Below, piece by piece: positions 50,001 through 59,000 of a stretch of 64,000 nt of DNA. The notes under the pieces are model-generated. The model saw nothing but the letters and a program-made list of their open reading frames with translations. It had not been told where the DNA came from and did not search any database. The DNA is taken from the NCBI GenBank assembly GCA_021234535.1, contig CM037843.1, positions 3,428,820 to 3,492,819 on the forward strand. Direction: 5' to 3'. A program made the position numbers and the translations under genes. Position 1 is the first letter of the stretch. Each line of letters begins with the position of its first letter. The DNA comes from Stichopus chloronotus. Lineage: Eukaryota; Echinodermata; Holothuroidea; Aspidochirotida; Stichopodidae.

Positions 50001-53000
50001 GTAGTGAAATGCCTCCTTCATACTAAGGATGCTTAAGTTCCATAAGGTTGCATTTGTAATTCACTTCACCGACTCGAGGAAAAATTCACCTAAGCAATCT
50101 ACTACTACCGATGTAGGAAGGGTGTTGATGGAACATTTGATATGCAAGACACTTCTAAACGAAAATTTGAATAGTTTGGCGTGAGGTGAGTTCAAGCCAC
50201 AAGAAACATGCTGGAATCATTTTGACAAGTTATAACAAAAGACATCCTCCATTTTCAGACCTACAAAACCTGCACCATAACTTGGCAAATTAGCCCCTAA
50301 TCCAACACCTAGCATACTATTTCCAATTTGCCATTACATAACCTTGCACTACATAATACTACATACAGTTAGTTACATAACATTAAAACTTCATTATACT
50401 ACAAAATATTACGATAGGTTACACCCCATTACCTAATGTCAAATTACATCAAATGTATCATGTAACATGCAAAGACAGTTTCATAAAAGCTGCATTTCTT
50501 TCTATTTTTAGAGATCTTCTAAGTCTTGAACATTCTTCTTGTTGCTTAAAACTGACATTTTTATTGCATTTAAAAAAGATGGATGTAATGCCAACACCAA
50601 ACATTAATTTTTCATCTCATGTGGAATGTTTCCAACTATCCACCTCTCACTTTCCAAGTGTTCTTATGAAGTATTACACAAAACAAAAAAAGTATATGTA
50701 TCAATTAAAATACATGAAATATGGACCAGAGAGGGAAAGAATAGCCTACTGTTTATTGGAAGTGCTACTGATGGAAAACTTGAATATTTGTGTAACTTTA
50801 AGTTCTTTTTTGTGGATTTTAACTTTTGATAAGAAAGAGGCACCAAAAATTACCAGTTCATAAAGAAGTCCTAGACAACGGAAAAATTAGTCACACAGCT
50901 CATACAACCAAACAGCCAACACCATACATGACAAGATCCACAGGAATAAGCAAGGCTATCGGAAACATTCAAAGTACAGATCACTCAAACAATCATGAGA
51001 ATTGAGTTGAATATTTCACTCATGATAGCAAATTCAATTGACCATGAGTAATTGATTCCGCTTATTAATTTGCCCAGCGCTTACTCATGATGTAGTTTGC
51101 ATGTGCACTCATCACAACTGTTGCACTAATCCAAGGTCACAAGGTCATATGCCAAGAATTTTAGCTTATGACATTGTTATGGTGGATATCATTCCAGTAG
51201 TGCAAATGCCTCTATCACAGGAGAGTCAACTGAGGCAACCTTCCAGCAAATAATTTCCCAAAATATTTCCAAGGCAATTTTGAGGGTCGGTACATACGTC
51301 CAAGATAAACATAGACAGGCATTTTAATGAAAATATGGTTTACCCTTTTCATCACAGTAAGCCAGCAGAGCAAAAGGAAATGGAGGTTTTTCTTATGATC
51401 TTCTTGTTATTCTTAGTTTTTCCAAATCTGCTATTATCATACACCAAATTTCACGAGAGGCAAAAGGGCCCTTGAAGTCATATGTGCTACAACTACATAA
51501 TTGGCTTCAGTCGTTCGTGCTGCAAGCTTTAATGATACTATACTTTGAGATAAATGATAAAATCACAGAGATCGTAGCCATTGAATTTCTGAAACAACTA
51601 TTACTACTGGGGTATCAGTCATCTTTTCTCTACTGTCCTCTTCTAGGGTAATAGTGGGGGAGCATATCAAGACTCATGGAGTAATAGTGGGTGAGTGTAT
51701 CAAGACTCATGGGGTAATAGTGGGTAAGTGTATCAAGACTCCTACAGTAATAGTGGGGGACATATCAAGACTCATGGGGTAATAGTGGGTGAGTCTATCA
51801 AGACTCCTACAGTAATAGTGGGGGAGTGTATCAAGACTCATGGGGTAATAGTGGGTGAGCGTATCAAAACTCATGGGGTAATAGTGGGTGAGTCTATCAA
51901 GATTCCAAGGGTAATTGTGGGTGGATATATGATGATGTCTTGCCAGCTCATTTCAAAGGGGAGTCTCTTTGAACATTAAAGGGAACACTGAAAATCTCAA
52001 TCCAGGTTACAAAACTGTGGAAAGAGATGCCAACACTCTGGTGACAAGTAAATGAGAAGCAATTTCAACTTTGCACATTCGGACTTAAAAGACAAATTGT
52101 ACGAAATTACCTCATGGAATCCTTTGGCAAGAGATATTCGGACATGCTCTTCCGGGTCGTCGCAGAGCGATGCAAAACTTGAATGAAGTTCCGTCTTGAA
52201 GTTCTTTGCACCTGCGAACAATACCATGCACTGGCGAAAAACAGAAGAGAAGCAGAATGTGCAAGGTGTTTGTGTGGCCCCCTCTTCCCTCTTTTTCACC
52301 GACAGTCAACAGACCCTACCTGGAAAAGGGCCCTTAAATTCTAGAGATGCTCAAAATTCCTTCCTTTCTAAACTAAAAACTGTTTGTGAAGTGAAAGAGC
52401 AATTGCCATGATTTACTCATAATGCCAAAAATACACTGTTATTCTGAAAAAAAACAATGTGTGAAATCGCAATGTAGCACACTTCATCTTTGCATGCAGG
52501 GTGATTGCACTTCATCTTGAAAATTACACGATAGAGTTACGCAGTTAAGGAAACACTTCGAAAGTATCTACTATCAAGAAGTAATGACTCAATTGCAATA
52601 CTTTGTGCAAAGAGTTTTACAACCCAAGGAGCATGAAGGTATAGCTTCAAAGCTGAATTTCTGTCTTTCTCTTTGAGGAAATAAGTCCTCTTCTTGTTTT
52701 TCTCTTTCAGAGTGAAGCCAGTTTAATATCATTTAAAGGAAGACTCACTGGTAAATTAAACGCTGACTGGTGTCTACACTCCTTCTGACGTTCTTCTTCT
52801 TTGTACAGTGCTTGTATTCTGGGACTCTGGGGAACCAACACAAGACAAAAAAAACATAAGAAAAATATGAATATTCAAAAATAAAGATGGTGATGTGAAG
52901 CAATTCCATAGACCCTCCTGACACCTGCTGCATACAGACCTCCCTTCAGATTAATCTCCAACATCTTAAAGCTATTGGCAACAGCCCTGGTTCAGAAAAC

Positions 53001-56000
53001 TCCATGTTTTACCATAGATATCAACAATGATGTTGACTTTCAGTGGATTTCAGGGTGAACACTGATTTTACCAGAATGAGTGAAGGGTTGCAGGACAATT
53101 ACACTCCCCGCCGCCCAGGCAAATACACTCCCTGCCGCCCAGGCAAATAAAATCCTGACAAATATCCATTCATTTATGACCAGGTGAAATAACACCCACC
53201 TGGGGTTATTTTTTAGGGTGTATCCATACCTGGGAGGTATTTGTCAAGGGTATATTTGTTTGGTCAGCATAGATAGCCTGTCATTGTTGGAATGGATTTT
53301 ATAATATTTCAGCCACATTTTTCCATAACTCTTACATCCTGTACAATTCTGGCACTGGTGTCAGCTATATACCCAATGCCCACCTTCATTACACAACCAT
53401 ACTGACCAGACAGCAGACAGCAAGCATAAAATAGCACAATGAACCAGTACGCAGCTCAATCTGACAATCAAACACTTGAAATGCAATATGAATACAGACA
53501 CAACACTCAACAGCTACATGATAATAAATTATTTTGAAATATCAAATGATACAAAAAATGACCAGACTTTCCAAACGCTGATTCCGGTGAAATGTTTGGA
53601 CATTATTTCAAATTTCTTGAAGGTGTAACCTATATGAATGTTTCAACTGTGAATGTTCATTTTCACGTGTTTTATCAGTTACAGGGTAGTGGAAAAGAAA
53701 TTTCTGATACATCTGCTTGAAAAAGTGCCCCTACACGCAAACAATATTGCATACTATGTATTTCTAATTTTGTTTTTTCTTTTGCTTTTCTTGCACTTTT
53801 AATGTTCATGGGATCCAGGTGGCATACATCCTGCATGTTTCAAAACTCAAAAAACGAAAAAAATTTGCTAATTTTGATGCTCATGTATTGAAGACAACAC
53901 ATCTGATGATACACATGCATGCAGGCACAATCATCTCAAATGTGTGAAAGACATGTTTATCTCTGCATAGTGATGAAGATTGACAGTGTCAGGAAGACTG
54001 ACACTCCTGAAATGGAACATTTTTATCCCTCTACCCTGTCCCCTCCCCTTCACCTTGTCTATCTTCAACATGCTTTCAACAGCAATTTGCTCAAGCAAAG
54101 TAATAATGTAAGTTTAACTAGCAAATTGGTTTAGTAACCATTTTATATTTATGCTAGTGAGAGTTGTACACACGCTACCATCAAGGGTTACATTAACTCC
54201 ATGTCTGTTCGTATAGAGGGATTAGAACGAAAAAGAAATACATCTACCATGGATTAATGACACAAAACATCCAATGATTCAAAAAACATTACAAAACCAT
54301 GTCGGTGAACAAAAAAGCAGGTACGTCTACCCTTCCGAGAAGTGCATGGAGAACGAGTCTCTGTGGAATGTGCCGGTGAAGATACTATCGACAAAGTGCA
54401 GGGCATGTAAACACTTGACAGATGGATTGAATGTCATTTTAATGATAAACAAACATACAGACATTGCAAGTGAGAAAGCAGACAAGCAATAGATAAGAAA
54501 GTACACAAAACAAGGCAGACAGAAGAACTACCTCACAAACTGACTGTTCAGGCAAGCAGTTATGATCATACTGAGTATATAACACCTTTCAACAACTAAT
54601 TTTTCATTCATAGTACTTATAAACTGTACTGTTTTGTGTTCTTCTTTGATTGGGGATGCTTCACTGGGTATGTTCATAGTGAGTTCGTTGCCGTGGCAAC
54701 TTACACAGACAACATAAGGCTGCAAGAAGTTTGTGACGTCAAAAAGTAAACCTTTTGGTTGCGGTTAAGTGAATTCCGTTTGGTCTTTGGAAAAAAGTGC
54801 TTTAATGATATGGATTTGACTTTTTGGTGTTTTACAACATGATTCTGACATTTTGAAACGATGTGCACTATACTGTGAATTTGACTGTTGAAAATTAAAT
54901 GTTAGGTGATATGGATGAAATCATGTTAACCTAAGTGACCCACCCCACACCCTCACAAAGTCACAATATTCCTACCTATTACAAATAGCATTCTACAAAT
55001 GGTACATCATAATACAATTACAAAATTAAGCTTCAATTTTTTTGGAATTGAATGAGTTGAAGAGTAACATCATAGAAGCAACTGCGATTGCGAGACATAG
55101 AATTGGATCCTATTTAAAAATGATCTACCTATGATTAATAAATATGAAAAATGATATGGTAATCATATCACTGCTTGCACAAATTAAGCAAGTGCTTCAT
55201 GTCATGGTTCTTTTGATAATGTGTAAATAAAGTGTCTGTGACGAGTCTGAATTGTGAAGAGAAAATGATAGAAGGCAGTCCATCACAGTGTTCACAGCAA
55301 ACCATATATACAATACCTCTTCACTTAAATCAAGGCTTTCAGATGTGGAGCTTACAGTTGTTGGCAGTTCAGGCTTGTAGTAGGAAAAAGAATTGTTGGT
55401 GTAATAGGATAAACAAAAAAATCAAATGCAACGATCAGCAATCCAAAAATAAAGGTAATAAGACACAAGGTCAAAGAGTTGAAAAACAAAGTCAAAATTA
55501 ACTTTCCCGCTTATCCTTGTGTGACACCTTGAAAAATTACAACAACTGAGGGGTGAAAACTCATTAAAATTTGACCATGGACATGTTGTGATAACTTATG
55601 AAGGATCTTTTGAAATTTCTGTATCAAGTCAAGAAAGAGAAGTTTCTCCCATTCTGAGAAAATGGCAAGTTACAGTGAAACATCTTTGTAGCAACATGGT
55701 TTACTAAATCTCTGGCTTTCATGATTCCAGAACATTGTCGAGGACAAAGAGGACATTTTTATCACAGTAAAGTTTGACAAGAGACAGTCATTAGAGCAGA
55801 ATGAATGAGGCCTTTGTCCTGGTACAATTCATTTGCCAAACAAGGTCTCCAGGGTTTCAGGCAGTCAACATCAATTCTTGGCTATGAATATGCATGTCCT
55901 ATAAAAGTGGGGTTGATAGCAATTTATGGGCATACATATAAGTGTGAAATAAAAGTAGAGCTAACATTAATTCAAGGCTATGCATATGCATGACCAATCA

Positions 56001-59000
56001 GTGTAGAGACGCCGGCTGTGGCATCGAACAGCTACATCTTGTAAATGGTAGCCCGGATGACCTAGTCATACAGTACACAATACATAAAAAGCCTCAGCCA
56101 AGTGTCACAAAACGTGGAAAATACTCGGAAAAATACCTCGTTTTACAAACAACGACAATACCATCTGGGGAATTCCATTAAAGTACTGTATTATACATGA
56201 CAGCCCAGCATGCTGATATCTGGGAAATGCCAAACTGTTGATAAATGGCTTCCAGGTTGCGTTCACAGCCTGATGATCCTGAAGAACGCCATGTGCATTA
56301 AGCACCAATCAGGAATGAACCTGTCCCTAAAGGGATAAATATTGCTATCAGTTCTCCTTTACTCTTACAATGATGTCTTATCCATGAAGACATGTAAACT
56401 CACCAAAGCCTCTTCCTGAGATGGTTTGTCATTGAGACCAAAAATGCAGAGATTGCGGTAGTAATTTAAAGACCATATTTTTTGTTCTTCTGTTAAATTG
56501 ACTGCAAAAGGAACAAATGATAAAAATCAGTGAACATTCTGAACACAAAATATACAGCTACATGACGCTTAAGTAATTTATGTTCAACTTTTCGTTAATT
56601 GTGTAAGTGATACCTCCACATTGATCACAAAAACTGATTCTTTCGTTTTTACACCTACCACAAACTGATTCATTCTAATTATACACTGATACAGATTCTT
56701 TGGCAGATATGGGACACTCTTGAAGAGGGCTCTGCCAAATAGAGTTGTAACTTAAAAGCAGTAACTCATGACCCAAAGCTATATTTTTGGCTTCCACAAA
56801 GCAGAAGTCTAAACTGGTTCTACCCTTTCGTTGACAGCAAATTCGAAAGATGCAGGGTAGCTCATATTCACAGTGTACACAAGGATCCATTGTTTAGATC
56901 AAACATGTAGAGGAATTTTAGAGAGGCTGTGGGAGGGACTAGACATAAGTAGTTAGGAGAATTGAAACGGTCTGGGGTTATGAGTTTTTGTCTTTCTGCA
57001 GTAAGATACTGGTTTGAATATCATAACCTCCACAGATAAGCACTGCCAAATTATTTTGCTTGATTTTGCAATAACTCACTGACAAGTGCATATTTGAGGG
57101 TTGCCAAATACTCAAGAAATTTACTCTGAGGTGATCAGTGCACCCAGTGAGATGAGAGATAACAACATACAGTGGACTTACCAGAAAGTCCATGACACAA
57201 TCTGCCAAACTGCTTTGCGATAGATGGGAGGGTGACGTCTTTGTTCTGCATTGCGTTGTCACAGTACTTACAGACTAAAGGAATGATGGTTTGATTACAG
57301 GTTTCTGTGTAAAGGGGTAAAAAGATGCAGATGAAACAAGAAATGCCCAAAGTCATCACATCTACCATAAATAGAATAAACTACAAAACTGATATCTGTG
57401 TAACAATGAAGATGCTGTGATAACTTTACACAGAGCTCCTTGAGTTGTTTTGTGAAAGTCACTAACTTTTTTCCAGATCAGCCAAGTTTCATTCACAAAC
57501 TAATGACAAAAGTTTGGACTACGAGAATCCTCATGTGAAACATACAAATAAACACAAATGAGTAATTACAGATTTAATTTGGTGCTTGAATATTCCTAAC
57601 CATACACTTTTCACATAAGTGCTACTTCAAATGTACACAGCCATTTACAGCCAGCATAAAAATTAGAAAAGGAAATGACATTTTTTTTTTATGATTTTAA
57701 CATGTGACACTTGCCAAATTATGCTTATTACAGGCATTGCCATGTTGGTTGTACCCTTCAAAATGCTCATCAATTTATCCACATCAACTCAATGTGCTGC
57801 TTTAACTGACAGAAACTTCACAAATGATCACAGATCTACTAAGACTAAAAAGAAAATTCATTTTTTTTAAAAATACAGACAAAAAAAGGGGGTTGATGTA
57901 GGTTGTTGTTTACTTAACAAACAAATGACAACATAAACAATAGAGAAGGTAAACTGGTGGAAATAACATAAAGAACAGAACAAAGAATACAAACTAATCT
58001 ACACATGAATATTCATGCTTATACAAAACAGGTGCCTGACCAAACTAGAACTCCCAGTTTGCGGTGTAAAAACCTTACAACCAACGAGACCATTATGGTA
58101 GTGACAAGGTTAGCTGGATGAAAGCCAAAAAATAAAAACCTTTAAATAAATAAACAAATAAACAATACATAAGTAAAAAAGAAAAAAATGGGAAAAATAG
58201 AAGGTGGAATGGCGGAGACTTGACGCAGAGGTAGAACTGACATGTGAGATAACTGTGTAAGGCATAGGTAGCAATATATAGCAGCAGCAGTAGCAGTAAT
58301 GGTAGCAGGTACTAAACAAGTAACTGTTTACTCATCAGCAGCACATTATACCTGACGGAATGTACTCCACTTAACCGAGAGAGGATGAAACAGGACGAAA
58401 ATTTACTGTTAGTATCATTGAAGTTAAAATGTCAAAAATGGCTGATTGTCCAATGGGTCCTACATACAAAGATACATATGTCTTACATGTAGTGCATACA
58501 CAAACACATAGTTTTGTATCTTCTCCTAAATAAAATGTTTAGTATTCTTTCTTGTCTTATTTTTTAACAAACGTTACATCTCACTGCATTAAAACAGATT
58601 TTTAACAACTTTTTTTCCAATGTTGTAAAGGTAAAACATTAAACGCTTTGTTGCTTATATAATTAGGGTAATAAATGATTACTCAAAGATAAAACGGGAG
58701 AGGTAAATAAGACTACATACTTCTCTCTACTCTCTCCTTCAGAATCAGCTATTCAAGTGGTCATTATGCAAAAATTATGGGTAAAAGAAGGAGCAAAAAT
58801 TTGCCAAAACTTCTCTTGTTTGACTGGAAACACATCTTAAAATATTTTAAACCACTTGTCCCAGTATTAACAAAACTTTTAAACTGCATTTCCCAGTTGA
58901 TCAAGGAACTTTTTGGTCAAAATTTCAGTTGCATAGCCAGTTTCTGCATTAATCTTTGCTAGAGTCATCTTTATGATGTAGGTATGATCTCACTCTTTGC

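Noticed and set aside
50453..50863. 136-codon open frame on the plus strand
   Set aside because: A+T-rich intron sequence with no recognisable protein pattern.
51728..51979. Repetitive open frame with 11-residue periods
   Set aside because: It is the 33-bp minisatellite read in one frame, not a gene; units lack spacers, so it is not CRISPR either.
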